Below, piece after piece: positions 43,471 through 55,641 of a DNA stretch of 64,000 bases. The DNA comes from Cladobotryum mycophilum (taxonomy: Eukaryota > Ascomycota > Sordariomycetes > Hypocreales > Hypocreaceae), in assembly GCA_036429605.1 (NCBI GenBank), contig CM071590.1, positions 3,038,001 to 3,102,000 on the forward strand, read 5' to 3'. Below the pieces are notes generated by a model, which was given only the letters and a program-made list of their open reading frames with translations, was not told the DNA's origin and did no database searches. How positions within the stretch are numbered: position 1 is the stretch's first letter; the number at the start of each line of letters is the position of its first letter. Made by a program: the position numbers and the translations under genes.

Positions 43471-45625
43471 ACCAAGCATCTTGAGCCTTTTACAGCAACT
43501 TCCTCCATTATCATACCCACCACTTCTCCTTCCTTTCTCTTAATTGCCTATTTGGCTTTCTCACCCACTCTCTCACCCACTCGTCTCGATTGATCGTCGT
43601 CCAACATTGCTCTGGTTGGCAATTTTGTGACGTTGTTTCATCCTACATCCCCATCCCACATCCTACAACTGACATCCAATCCACACAAACAAAACGTCAT
43701 CAGACAACCACCACCCAACAAAGTTTCTCGCCATCAAGCCATTTCTTCCCCGGTTTTCTGGAATCCTTCTTCTCTGGTGACCCAATACGACCATCTGACC
43801 AGCCATCCCATCACCATCACCATCCCCATCCCACTGCTTTGAACCAAGGCAGAGGACGGCCTACAACCTGTTTTTCTGGTTACTTGGCGCTTTTGCTTGC
43901 ACTGAGATCCAGCTGCCACTACAAGATTTCGTTGTCTTCTTCAGCTTCAGCCTGACTCGAGTGGTTCATCCGCAAAGCTTAAAAGCAATTCGATCCAACC
44001 AGCTGCCCTCACGCACGACATCTCTCTCCAACTCACTCCCACTCACTCTCCATTTCTCCAATTGCCCACTCGCAACTGGACAGGCTCGCGCTTCCATACA
44101 CACACACACACACACACACACACTTTCCTTCTTCTCTCCCTCCCTTCCCTCGCAGTTTGGCCAATCAGCTGGCCAAGTAAGGGTTGGTTACAGACACCCA
44201 GGAGCTGTCGAATCAGAAGCGTTCCCGGCAATCAAAGCGGCCTAGCAGGCGCCCGGAGATCTCCTCCCTAGGGTCATTCACCAACGCACCAAGAGAAAAA
44301 GAGAGATTTGTTTGTCTTGTGGTGGTAGTTTTTTTGTGGTTTGCTTGTTTCGGAGTACCTACAAGTACTACAAGTACATCCATACATCCATACCTGGTGG
44401 CCTCTGCTTGCTTCTGTCACCACCACTGCACTAAACCAGGGTGTGACGAGACTCAGACAGACGCCAAGGACCACTCCAGCGGTGCACCTTCAGCGAATTA
44501 CAGCGCTTTCTCACCTGCCGAAGTGCCCTACCTGTGCTGGGGGTTACCAACTGGAGCAGCACTGCTCACCCACTAAAAAGGCGTCCCGGACACGCCCCCT
44601 TTTTCTCACCAACGCTGCTTTAACGCCCTCCACCAATCCATCCATCCATACCTCGCTGAAAGCGCCCCCATCCGCTACCCCATCCATTGCTGTTGTTTTT
44701 GTCGTCCATTGCATTGCATTTCTGCTGCTGCGCTCGCTCCAGAGAGAAACAGTTCGCTGCACCTATCTAAGCCTCATCACCATACCATCCGCAACAGCAT
44801 CTTTCTCATCACCATCACACACACACACACACTCTCTCTCTCTCTCACATCTCAACCAAAACTGGGGCCGGCCCTCTTTTCTAATTCTGTTTCTCACACA
44901 CATCCATCGCTTTTTAATATAACTGTCAGCACTCAAACAAACGGCCAAGGAAAAAGAAGGATCAAAAGAACATTCTCATTTCTCGCTTCGCCTCGTCTGT
45001 TTCAATCAATCAATCAATCAATCCACCACAATTTCACACCACCCTTGCTTGCTTGCTTCTTCCTCCTCCTTCTGAGTCTTCCATTCTCATCCATCCAATC
45101 CTCTTGCAGACCGTCCCAGAACTGGAACCGGCGTCCAAGTGCAGGGATTTGACGCTTCAACCCATTCCACCGGCGCATATCCAAAACACAGCCCCTGCCT
45201 GACCCTGTTGGACTGGCTGGCTGCTCTCTCTTACAGGCAACCTTGTCTCGCCTTTGCCGCCAAACCCCTCGCTGGCCTAGTCTGACGCTTGCACTCCCCA
45301 CGAGGACACACACCCCCATCCGTCCATCCAACAACAACCCAGACACACGCCCCCTCAAGGCGCACACTGGCACACCCTTCCACTTCCCTCTTCACTAGAC
45401 AAGTCCAACAATATAATCATCGCGGCCTGCCTTTCTCTCCCCACTGGATTCTTTTCCGACTTCAACTCGTCACTGTCTGTCCGCCGTCGACGACTCTAAC
45501 TTGCGGTTTCTCTATACAAACCTCGAGCACATTCAAAGCTTTAGCTCATACAACAAACAGCCTCTCACCAGGCTTCTTACACCCAACCACCACCAAGTCT
45601 CAATAACACAACCACCACCGCCATC
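43471..45625 (+). promoter_or_regulatory. About 2.1-kb G-poor, pyrimidine-biased probable leader
   Basis: From about 43480 to the ATG at 45626 the plus strand is rich in C, T and A and poor in G almost throughout, with CA repeats (44098-44123, 44817-44834) and CT repeats (44833-44848). This skew is what transcribed 5' leaders of filamentous fungi look like. A GTAAGG donor-like site at 44176 suggests possible leader introns. Several short upstream ATGs exist. Transcript extent is inferred. Confidence 0.5.
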
Positions 45626-46315
45626 ATGCCCATGACAAAGCCAAAGCTGGGAAAGCTCACTACTCCCGTGACGAGCACATTCCCTTCAGAGGTTCACTCG
45701 GCCAACACAGCCACTCCCAGGTCTGCTGTGACCTTCACTTTCAAGCCTGACTCAACCTTCATCAACACACCCATCAGCCCACCCTTGGCCTATACCGACT
45801 TCCTCTCCAAGGCCATCTCAGTTAATTCGCCAGCTCTGGCTTCTGGTGAAACCACACCGGATTCAGCTCCCACTTCTGCTGCCAGCGACAAATCCGATCG
45901 CTCTTCCACAAGTGGCTCTCCTTCTCCGACATCGAGCGCCAGCAGCAGCAAGGTTTCATCACCAGCATCCGCATCAGCTATTCCCCCAAGCCCCTTCGCG
46001 GCGCCTCCCCTGCCCATGTCCGCTCCCCCAACCGGAGCCAACTGCTTCCCCAGCTTGAAGCTACCACCCAGCCCAGCAATCTCTTACTTGGATTCTCCCA
46101 TGAGCGCAAGACTCATCGGCTCACCCTTTAGCGCCAGGTCAATCCATTCTCCATTTGACTGGGAGGTTGCTCTCAAGACGCGCCTCGCAGAGCAGAAGAA
46201 GCAGAAGAGCTCACGTACTAGTGTACGGCATATCCGGGAGGTGGTGACGAGAACCGTCACCTATACACCCAAGATTGAAGCAGCCCCAAGGGGAAAGAGA
46301 CGGAAGGTGGAATAA
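45626..46315 (+). CDS. Small Pro/Ser-rich protein with basic nuclear-type tail, function unknown
   Basis: Single exon, 229 residues, ATG in good context (GCCATCATGCCCATG). I do not recognise a named family. An ordered-looking N-terminal motif (SAVTFTFKPDSTFINTPIS, then PPLAYTDFLSKAI) is followed by a long Ser/Pro/Ala-rich disordered middle. Short motifs (PSPAISYLDSPMSARLIGSP, then FSARSIHSPFDWEVALKTRL) come next. A basic C-terminus (RHIREVVTRTVTYTPK, then PRGKRRKVE) resembles a nuclear localisation signal. Motif-like islands in a disordered background suggest a small regulatory protein with conserved docking segments. Its very long leader and isolation between two gene-free stretches fit a highly regulated gene. 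Confidence 0.75.
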   Translation: MPMTKPKLGKLTTPVTSTFPSEVHSANTATPRSAVTFTFKPDSTFINTPISPPLAYTDFLSKAISVNSPALASGETTPDSAPTSAASDKSDRSSTSGSPSPTSSASSSKVSSPASASAIPPSPFAAPPLPMSAPPTGANCFPSLKLPPSPAISYLDSPMSARLIGSPFSARSIHSPFDWEVALKTRLAEQKKQKSSRTSVRHIREVVTRTVTYTPKIEAAPRGKRRKVE

Positions 46316-47844
46316 GCGAAGAGGGGCGGCGTATTCGATCATTCACTTTACGACATCTACGACTTGTTGCTTGTTTCATTTATCGACGACTGCATCCAAT
46401 CCATCATTGCAACATTGCTTCGACTACTGCTTACACCAACTGCATACCGACCATGATCCAACTACGTCACATTTATTTATTTTCGTTTACTTAGAGTTCA
46501 ATGATATTCCCTACGGGGACCCAAAAAGAGACGACGGAGGGGAGATTTATGACACCTTCAGCACTAATACGCTGGCCGAGCTGAAGTCGACGACATGACC
46601 GTTAGCATTTAAACCTGGGCGAGCCCCGGCATGAAACTACCGGCGTACCATGGGAAGATGGGTGTGGGGAGTTTCATTTTGTTTTCCTATTACCACTACT
46701 ACTATTGTCTTTACTGTCTCCTATTTATTTCTCTTCTGGATTCGGACATATGAAAGCTCGGGGAGCTTGGGAGGATCTACTGGGATTTAGGAGGAGTTTG
46801 ACGGCGTTTGATTTGGATGCGAGCCCTCATCCGACTCTCTCTGGATGAGGTGCTACTGCACTCTGGGTACATGATTGATACCATGGGTCTCGACTGGACC
46901 GAATACTTTGGTTCCGGTCTGGACGGGGGGAAGGGTGGGACTCTTGCTTGGTCAGGCGATAATTTTCTGTGTCGCCGAGGGATGAGGGAGGGGCGTGAGG
47001 CAGCCGTCTGAATGTGGAAGGATGAAGAAAGCCATTCATTCACGCAGTCTGGCGGCGGCTGACTCCGAGTGCGATTACGTGCATATGCGTACTTTAGGTA
47101 GCAAAGCTCAAATCAAAGCGAAAGTGTTTTACTCACGCCAAACCAACAAATGAGATTCCGTTGCTGTGAGATTCTGTGTTACCATGGGATGTGTTGCTTT
47201 ACTTACTCCATACATGCAGTGAATGAGTGGCCATGTTGTAAGCGTTTGGTTGGGTGGTTTCCTGTTTTTTTTATTTTTTATTTTTTTTATTTTTTTACCG
47301 CTGGATGGGACGCACGCACGCATGGTTTTAAAAAAAAAGCGATTTTTTTTTTGCGTTTCTTTGTGCGTGCGCGCTTCGGCACGAAGATGTATTGGTTTCC
47401 TTGCCAAGATTGATTCCTATTTGTTTACAAGGGGGACGATTTTATCCTCGTGAAGAAAGAAGGTCGCATGGTGGCCGCATATATGGCCCTTCTCCCCTCC
47501 CTTCTCCCCTCCCCTCTCCCGTGGCCCCAAGGTATCTAGCCCAAAGTTGGTGGTGGTGGTGGATGCCACTTTCAAAGGGGTTTTTTTTCCCTCTCCCTCT
47601 CTCTCTCTCTCTAATTTTTTTTTTTTTGCGTTATAAAAAAAAAATCCATGGAGAAAAAAAGGGCGTGGAGAAGTTCATGTTTTTTTATGACGCGTACGTG
47701 GTAGCCATAAAAAATGGGACTTTAATTTTTTATTACCTACCTTGTTCTGCTCCGTAGTGTTTTCTCAGAATGGCATGTGTTGCGGTGCGTTTCTTTTGGA
47801 AGAAGGGGGGGAAGATGGGTGGATGGATGGCATGGTTTCACGAC

Positions 47845-47883
<39 letters not shown>

Positions 47884-50324
47884 TTCTGTCTTAACCGCCA
47901 GGATCAACCAATATTTACGTGGCGAACAAAAAAACAGACAGACGAATAGATTATCGGTGTCCCAATATCGTCGTTATATTGGTGGTGGTAGTCTCCTTCA
48001 TATGTTAGATTGACGGGATGTGTGTCTGGGTCGGATATTGGGCCGGGGCGGGAAGCATCTACCCGCCTCCCCCTCCTCTCCTTGGTCAGCCATGCCCACC
48101 TTCTCTTTGTACTGCCATGAGTGAGTGCGGGCATGCGCTGCTGGTCCATAGAAATTGTTGAGGAGTAGGAGGGTCCGAAGGGGAGGGAGGGGAGGGAAGG
48201 GGGCCTTGTGAAATGTAACCGCCGTGTCTGCTATTCGGCGGCGGGTGGTGCGCTCTTGATTTGTGTGTGTGTGCATGTGTGTGGTCCGCCTTGGCCGGGA
48301 TTGGTTTCTGGTTGCCTTGCCTCTGCCTTGCGTGGTGGGCTTCAAAAATATGTATGGTGTCAATGTGTAATTTAGGCATGACAGGTCGGTCGTCGCTTGC
48401 TCCAACCAAGCAGGTCAGGACAGCCTGATGATCATCAGTCCGGGATATCTCGATCTTGCTTTGAGCATTGTCCTTCCACATCGTTCATACAGACATATCT
48501 GTATCGGGCTTGGCTTGCCTCAACACCCCTCCATCCACAACCCCCCAGTCTCTTTGTTCATGATCATATGCACCGGTATGACGCTGTAGACTGGACTGGG
48601 GGATTGTCCTTGCACACACACGCACACACTCACTCCCTCTTTCATCTCCCGCCCATGTTTTCCCCCTCCACATCACTTTCACATTCCGTCTCTCTGCCAC
48701 TCTTTTTTCGTATCATTCAAGGCAAGTCATGACGCCGCCCCTCCATTGTCATGTTTCGGCTTGCCGACGACGTCACTGGCCACACACCCTCCTCCCTCTC
48801 GGACTCGGACCACTCCCTTCTTCGGCCCCTCCCCTCGTCGTCCTCCCCCGGTCCCCTGGGACCCAAGAATGGAGAATGGACCACAAAAATAAAAGCGGCG
48901 TTCCACCTACGACTTATTTTTACAACACCAGACTGAAGACTTGACCCGGACCCAACACCCTGGTCCAGGCTAGCGGCCCTCTAAGCGCCAGTCGACATCC
49001 CGCGGTGCGTCTCATTGGCGGGCGCGGTCGTGCCCGTCACCCACCCGTCTGGGCCTGTGGACGTGATTGGTCTTCATCTAAGCGCCCAGATGGGTGGGCA
49101 ACACATTGTCAAATGCAGAAGCCGTCAACTGGTCTCGCATCCCATTCATTGTCTTGGGGGCGTGCTTTTGTTTTGCGTCTCTCTTTCGCCCATCTTCCAT
49201 GACCTTGTCTGCTTGCCTGCTTGCTGTCTTTGTTTGTTGCTGCTGGCTGCAACGCACTTCGTCCGCGGGCGTAATTTGCTGCCGCAAGACCATCGGCCAA
49301 AGCGTGATGCATCTTGCGCTAGCCTCTGTATGTTTATGTATGTACATACAATGCGTGTGGAAAAACAAGAGACAGACGGCGGGAGGGAATGAAGAGGCGC
49401 AGCCTGCAGGCAGGTCCCCGTATGCTTGTCGCTTCCAAGGCCAAAACGGCTGAAGAAATCGGACCAAACACTGAACCTTGTAAGCGAGAATAATTCAGTA
49501 GTAAAATGGCCCAATTCAGACTCAATGGACAAACGGGCTAACATGACTCTAGCCTCAGACCCGGCTGATTCTCCTTGTGACGGAAAATACCGAGCTGGGA
49601 ACAAAAGGGTAATCCCCCAACGCCGGGGAACTTCAATGTCACAACGAGGCTTGAGATGGTTCACCGCTGGGCTGGGACTCGAGTTCACTCTAACTTCATC
49701 ACACCCCTGCTGGTGCCGTCGTACCTCCCAATCATCATCGCCAGCACTTCTGTAAGTCTCTTCACAACGCGCGTGCGTCTCCGGCATGTAGGATTGTGAC
49801 AATTGTCCGCTAGACCTGCGAGTCACGCTATTCTCCATGTTGCCATGTGCTCTCATTGGCCCCCCGGACCAAGTGAGACTAGCGAGCCTTTTCAATCCTC
49901 ATTGTTGGGCAGTTCTGAAACGATACAGGCAAAAAATTGGAAGCAAAAAAGCTGTTTCACCATACCGAAACAGGGCTCACGCCGACGCTGAGATGGGGTT
50001 CTGCCCTCTCATCATGGAAGAATCCGAAACGCATTCCACCGTTGCTAATTTTGGAACCGGTTGTCGTTGGGAGATCATGGCTCTATAACGACCATGTGGA
50101 CCCTTTCGAGTATCGGCATATCCATCTCACTCCCCTCCCACTAACTAAACCTCTCGTGATGAGAATCATGGATGGTAAAGAAAGCCAGATCGAGCCGTTG
50201 CGATGTGATATGATATTTGATAGGACGACCAACTATCCCGCCGCAAAAGGTGTACGCCTCCATCTCCACCTTGGGTAGCATCCTTTACGAACAACAAGCC
50301 TCTGAGCACAGACAATAGCAATAG
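46316..50324. other. 4-kb spacer with no supported gene
   Basis: Lies between two convergent genes. Contains T-runs (47265-47295, 47345-47352), an ATT repeat (47849-47883) and a CT/CA-rich plus-strand patch at about 48480-48720. The longest open frame (49146-49895, minus, 249 codons) has no recognisable motif and mixed low-complexity composition, so it is not annotated. Confidence 0.45.
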
Positions 50325-52947
50325 CTAGTTGACCTCTCTGACTTCCTTGGCGACGGCATTGCAGAGAGCAACCTTGACCCCGGCTCCAGTGAGAACATGG
50401 ATCCACAGCCGCTGGGTGTCGCTTAACCTGTCGTTTGCACTCTTCACTTCTGCGAACATGACCTCTCCTCTCGACCTGCCCGACTCACTGGCCGGGACTT
50501 CCTCTCTTGTATCTGCCGTGGCCCGCCAGAGGATCAAGTCCGGGATCCCTCCACCACGTTGTCTGTATTCCTGCGCCATCACCTTGCATAATGCGGCCAG
50601 CGCGCTTCCGTCGAAGCAGCCCACTAGCTCTGCGAGGTCACCCACCTCAAAGTCCCAGTTAAGCCCTATCACACTGGTGCGTCGTTCATGCCCCTTGTCC
50701 CAAACTCTGCGCAAGATTCGCTCCCCTTCTCCGTTAGCAATCTCAACCAGTCGGTGATTGATCTCTGATGCCCTTGCCGGGAAGAAGGCATCAGTGTGTA
50801 AGTCCAGTGGACAAGTCTGAAAGCTCGTCTGAAACACATTCGGGATGTAGAGGAAAAGGATATCGTAAAAGAGGTAGGCAAAAAGTGTCCGCACGATACC
50901 ACCTTCTGCGTGATAGCCCTTCCACCCCTGTGACCGGAAGTGGCTCAAGCACATTTCCTCCACGCTGCACTCACCGCCAGAGTCTAGCTCATCCAACCAG
51001 ATAGTCTTGGTGCTGCTGGCCTGGGTACCTGGCCCTGGGGGCACATCTTTCTTGAGCTGAATCCCTTCAACAAAGAGCTCCAGGGGGTCAGCGAGTCGTA
51101 CATGCCCGAAGTCGTGCTGGAGACGTCGGGGTATGCGGAGCTTTCTTTCTAACTTGACAAGGCGTTTTTGTAAGTCGTAGTGGTGTATGAGGTGACAATC
51201 AGGGTCTTGCAGCCCGGCCTCGCATGTCGCGACAGCTATTGCTTTCCACCGTTTCTTTAGCTGCTCTGTATCTTGTGAGGTGGAGTTTGGGTCGTGCTGG
51301 GGCATATAATTTTCTTCCAAGAGAGCTTTGCGTTGATACCATGAACCTCTTCGAGCCAGATGAAAGAGCCTTTGATCTAAAAGCTCGATAAGTAGCTCAT
51401 GCTCTTTCACATAATTCTTGAGTTTGCCAAACACATATGCAGCCTTCACAACGATTCGTGTATAAGAGTGGGCGGCGTTAAATCTTCTGAGATATGCACC
51501 CTCGCCCATTTCGTAGATTCGGTGCTCCTTGTCCGCTTCTTCTGTGATTAGTGTCTTCCAACGAGAATGCACCTTGTCGAAAATGCCGACAATCTTTTGA
51601 AAGTTTTCTTCTGCCTGCGAAGAGTTAACTTCCAGCAAGGTATCTACATCTGCTTCGAGACGTATCGCAGCCTCAAACTCCAGAAGATGCAACCGTGACG
51701 CGAAAATAGTCGACGTACGACACACAATATACTCGGGAAAGTTCCTTCTTGCAATCTTGGCAAGAATGATAGTAGTAAGGGATTTCTCTGTCCACTCTGC
51801 AGATCTGTAAAAGACCAAATGTACTCGTTCAAAGAGTTTGAAAGTCAGCGGAGACAATCGGATGCAAGGCCCAAGAATGGCAATGATTTTGGCCAAGAAG
51901 TGCTGCTCTCGGTTGGAATCTTCTCGCCGTAGTTTGTTCTTCTCTTTGGAACACTGGCTGACCGGATCCTCTGGTGTACTTGACTCGCGACTGTTTTGCC
52001 TGCTGATGCCCAAAGCCATGAGACCAGTCTGCTGCTGGCTTACTCTGCAGATGCCCCTAATGAAGTCGGCTTTGACTCGCCCCTGTACTTTGGCATCCTT
52101 TGCTAACACCTTGAGCTCATCTAGGTATAGCAAGGATGCTGCCTCTTCAATCGTCTTGAGGTGGTCCTCAGAGGTATCAGCGAATGTGAATGCGTCACCA
52201 TTATCAACAATCTCGAGCTCAATCCCTGGAATATCGTCCTTTGAGAGCCCTGGCGTTATTTTTGGCAGCTCTCGAGTCCTTTGAAGGGACTTTATTGCAG
52301 CGTCTGAATCGGAAATGTCATTGTAATAACCAAGACGATTGGACCGATGCCACGCCGCAGTCTTTCTCATAAATAAACGGACATATCTATGCTCAATGAG
52401 AATGTGGCCATCAGACTGGATGAACAACCCACAAATATTGTGCTTCGTAGTCTAGATTCTTCCATTGGCTAAAAATCTCAATTTCTTTCTCATCAAATAG
52501 CTTTGACTCTTCTTCTAGGACAGTATCGAGAGCAAGGTTGAAGGCATCAACATATATCGAGTTTCTTCCTTTTATCCACAAGGGGTGTGTCTTTTTAGTC
52601 GTATCGGATTCTTGAGAGCTCAGTTGAGAGGATTTAAAAGTTTCGTATTCTTCGATTGCCTCCTCATCGGCCCGTGTTGGGGGGAGCGCATCCTCAAAGT
52701 CTGTTACCCGAATATTGCCACGTTGCTGGTCCTCATCATTATCATCAACTTCACCAGTGTGATGTTTTTGTTCTTCATCGTTAATAGGAAGCTCATCAAC
52801 ATATTCAGAGTCAGAATCACTAATTTCGTCCCTCTTTAATCGCTTTGGTGGTGGTGGTTGTTCACTCCCCGATGAACTCTCGGATTGTGATGTAGCAAGT
52901 TGAGAGGTAGGATCTCTTGGTGGCAGTCTTTTCACAAAGGCATCCAT
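50325..52947 (-). CDS. FAN1: FAN1-type structure-specific nuclease (VRR-NUC domain)
   Basis: FAN1 is a 5'-flap endo/exonuclease that acts in interstrand-crosslink repair. Two minus-strand exons, 52947-52433 and 52386-50325 (46-bp intron, donor GTGGGT, acceptor CATAG), give 858 residues. The join reads LDYEAQYL to YVRLFMRKTAAWHRSNRL, a family signature. The N-terminus is disordered and acidic (PPPPKRLKRDEISDSDSEY). The middle has the SAP-like/TPR-like parts (DELKVLAKDAKVQGRVKADF, then KLERKLRIPRRLQHDFGHV). The C-terminal VRR-NUC has the PD-(D/E)xK residues in GGGIPDLILW and MFAEVKSANDRLSDTQRLWI. No UBZ finger is visible at the N-terminus, as I expect for fungal members. It diverges from sdc1 over 304 bp. 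Confidence 0.93.
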
Positions 52948-53251
52948 AATGGCTCCATTTCAAAAATTCAAGCCCAGCAGTGGTTCTTAAGCACTTGGAA
53001 TGCACAATTGTATGCATTTAGCTATGAACAAAAGTACGAGTAGTGGACGCGTAGCTACGTGAAGGGGTTAAACGCGAAGTCAGCTGATCAGCCGCTTAGT
53101 TCTTGCCTGCCTTTGGTACGCTACTCAAGCTTGCAAGGACCCCCACATTGTTTCTCGCTGTGAATGAAGACGGTGGCATGCCGTTCGTTACTTTTGCCTA
53201 TTTTGACCTTGCAAACATTCAATTGAGAAAGAGACGCAAACCGTAAACAAC
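52948..53251. promoter_or_regulatory. Divergent fan1/sdc1 promoter region
   Basis: 304 bp separate the two start codons, so the genes probably share a bidirectional promoter. No TATA box or recognised motif stands out. Confidence 0.5.
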
Positions 53252-53829
53252 ATGGCCGACGAAAACTCCGAGATTCAGCCTACGCAAGGTATTCCCCACG
53301 TCTCTATTACCAACAATGGAGTAACAAGCACAACACCCGTACCTTTGCCGCATCAAGGACTTGACACTCCACAGAAGGATATCATAATGTCGGATGTGCC
53401 AATGGACCAAGCTGGGGTGAGGAATATCAAGAGTTGAAGGGGTCTAGACTCCGTATTTGACCATTGCTGACGGTGCGGTGAACAACAGTCTCCTGCACCA
53501 GCAACTTTCGCGCCCAGTCCTGCGCCTCCAGGTCGAACAGGAACGCCTGCGCAGGGATCACGAGCAGCTTCGGCGCATCCAGACCCAGGGTTCTCGGTGC
53601 CATCTGAAGCGCCTCCACATGGCGATTCAACGCGACGATACCTGAATACTAAGGTCACCGGTGTTTTACTCGAGGGTATGAAACTGCTTGCGAAAGACCA
53701 GTACGTTTGAGACGCAACATGTTACATGGAATGTGTACTAATGTCATAATCCACAGACCAGACGAGCCGTTGCGTGTCCTGGGAGAGTACTTGCTACAGA
53801 AATCAAGAGAACTAGAAGGCACAAGCTAG
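53252..53829 (+). CDS. SDC1: COMPASS subunit Sdc1 (Dpy-30 domain)
   Basis: Sdc1/Dpy-30 dimerises and docks on Bre2/Ash2 in the Set1 (COMPASS) histone H3K4 methyltransferase complex. Exons are 53252-53416, 53489-53700 and 53757-53829 (149 residues). Donors are GTGAGG and GTACGT; acceptors are AACAG and CACAG. The N-terminal two thirds are low-complexity (Pro, Thr, Ser). The Dpy-30 motif is at the C-terminus: YLNTKVTGVLLEGMKLLAKD, then QPDEPLRVLGEYLLQKSREL. This helix-loop-helix spans the last intron. The frame through exon 1 would stop soon after the donor without splicing, which supports the intron. Confidence 0.93.
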
Positions 53830-54112
53830 ATAGAGGCGGATTTTTCTTTCTTAATATTTAGGCCAGGCAATTGCATAGACAGGCGTTGAGGTGTTCATAT
53901 TACGAGTCAGGGGTTAAGGGATACCACGACACATGTACATCTTTAGCAGTTCAATTGCTTTCAATTTGAGCATTTGACTGCCATCTCGGTCTTGAAGACC
54001 GGCCCAGAAGCATCATGGCTCTAAATGCATGCAGCTTTTCCATAAATGTCCCCAACTCCAAGACCCGAGAAACCTCCCCAACCACGACCGTCTAGTCTAT
54101 GGTTTTCCCCGT

Positions 54113-54809
54113 TTAAGCAACAATGGTGCTGGCGGTGGCAGACTCGTACTTCCAGGTAGGAGGCAGAACACCAACGGTCTTGTAGTAACGAGCGAGACGG
54201 TGGATACGGGACTCGATGAGAATGAGACGGAACTTGGAGTCCTTGTCCTTGCGGTTGCGCTCAAGGTGCTTGCGGACAGCGACAGCCTTCAATGTGTTAT
54301 TAGCCCGTGTCCCCATCGTCATTGCAATTTTTTCTTCCAATGTATCCATACCTTCTTGATCAACATGTAAAGGTCCTCAGGGAGTTCGGGAGCGAGGCCT
54401 GTATAGATCACTCTGTCAGTCTTAACCGCACAGAGGCAATGAGGAGATAAATCTCCATCAAGATGTGTGTGTATTTCGACAATCACATCATTGATGTGTT
54501 CAAGGTTTCGTACCGCTGGACTTGAGGATTCGGAGAATTCGGTTACCTGCAAGATTTTTGTTAGCATTGCGTTTCATCTGATTTTCTCTCCAAGTCGCAT
54601 AACATACCAGTGACAACCTTGACCTGGGCAATTCCGTGAGAGTCACGGAGAATGACACCAATCTGTGAAGGAGTGGTACCCTTCTTGGCGAGCTTGCAGA
54701 TCTGGTCAACGACCTGCTCGGGGGTGGTCTTCAGCCATGAGGGGGCCTGGCGAGAGTAGGGGATGGTGGAGGACGAAATGCCCTTTCCGTTGCTGTGAAG
54801 TCTACCCAT
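54113..54809 (-). CDS. RPS13: 40S ribosomal protein S13 (uS15)
   Basis: uS15 binds the central domain of 18S rRNA. Minus-strand exons are 54809-54608, 54546-54514 (33 bases), 54398-54352 and 54286-54113, giving exactly 151 residues, the universal length. Sequence: MGRLHSNGKGISSSTIPYSR, PSWLKTTPEQVVDQICKLAK, QIGVILRDSHGIAQVKVVTG, then NRILRILKSSG, LAPELPEDLYMLIKK, AVAVRKHLERNRKDKDSKFR, and LILIESRIHRLARYYKTVGV. The last acceptor is AAG rather than CAG/TAG. A CACGTG box lies at 54979-54984, 170 bp before the start. Four coding exons for 151 residues is typical for fungal ribosomal protein genes. Confidence 0.97.
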
Positions 54810-55641
54810 CTTGACGGTTTTTTGGTGGTGCTGAAGATGAGAAGTTCGCGTTGGCCGATCGTGAAGTTGAAAGTCAAAAAGAAAGAATCAATCAATTGTG
54901 GGGGTTAGGAAAATTTCGCTTAGTTAGGGCAGAGGCGGTAGGTGCCGCTGGTGGCTAGTACGTATCTATTTTCCATCGCACGTGACGAGGCTCCAGTGCC
55001 TTAAAGGCGCCAAGAGAGACCGCGAATTTCTAACGCGATTGGTTTCTGCAGAACTTTCTCTCCAATGATTCCCAGATTTGCTGTCTTCAGAGACGCATAT
55101 CGACAGTTTTCTATCAAACAAGACAATGGTAAGTCAATTTCTCTTTCAATACGTCACAACCCTTTGATTGCTGCATATTATGATGACCAAACACATTTGT
55201 TTTTTATATTTCTGGTACCTCTTATGTTAGAGCTTCCGGGCTCGATGAATTAAACGGACTTCTGATCCTATGCCTTTCTGCTTCTTCCAACATCACTCTC
55301 ATTCTCCTTGGAAGATATTGAAGCTAACATAGTCAAAGCATTACCAGGCGATTTGTCATCATGTATCATCAGTTTGCATAGCATATACATAGACGTAGCA
55401 ATAATTCAAACCCCTAGTTCCAGCCAGCCCTTGCACTCAATTTGTGATATCTCTTGCTCAAGCCACTTCGTACTGGTCCTTTTTTGTCTCGTTATAACTG
55501 TTTTACATGTAAGAGCATACGCCTACAGAAATGACTCCCTGCTCCCACCCACCATTCCTGACCAAGCTTCCATGTTCCCGTGCAATGGGAGCAATGTCCA
55601 CCGAGCAACGGAATTGACCCGTTTGAAATAGATTACAATGT
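54810..55641. other. rps13 promoter and 3' region of the U2AF gene
   Basis: Contains CACGTG at 54979-54984. A plus-strand open frame from ATG 55065 is interrupted by an intron-like GTAAGT...TTAG (55129-55230) whose removal keeps frame; see findings. Otherwise no gene is seen. Confidence 0.45.

Noticed and set aside
44341..44922. 193-codon plus-strand open frame
   Set aside because: Lies inside the G-poor leader and encodes HTHTHSLSLS-type microsatellite peptides; stop codons are rare simply because G is rare.
49146..49895. 249-codon open frame on the minus strand
   Set aside because: No domain, motif or compositional sign of coding; overlapping frames are open too, and it lies in an otherwise gene-free convergent spacer.
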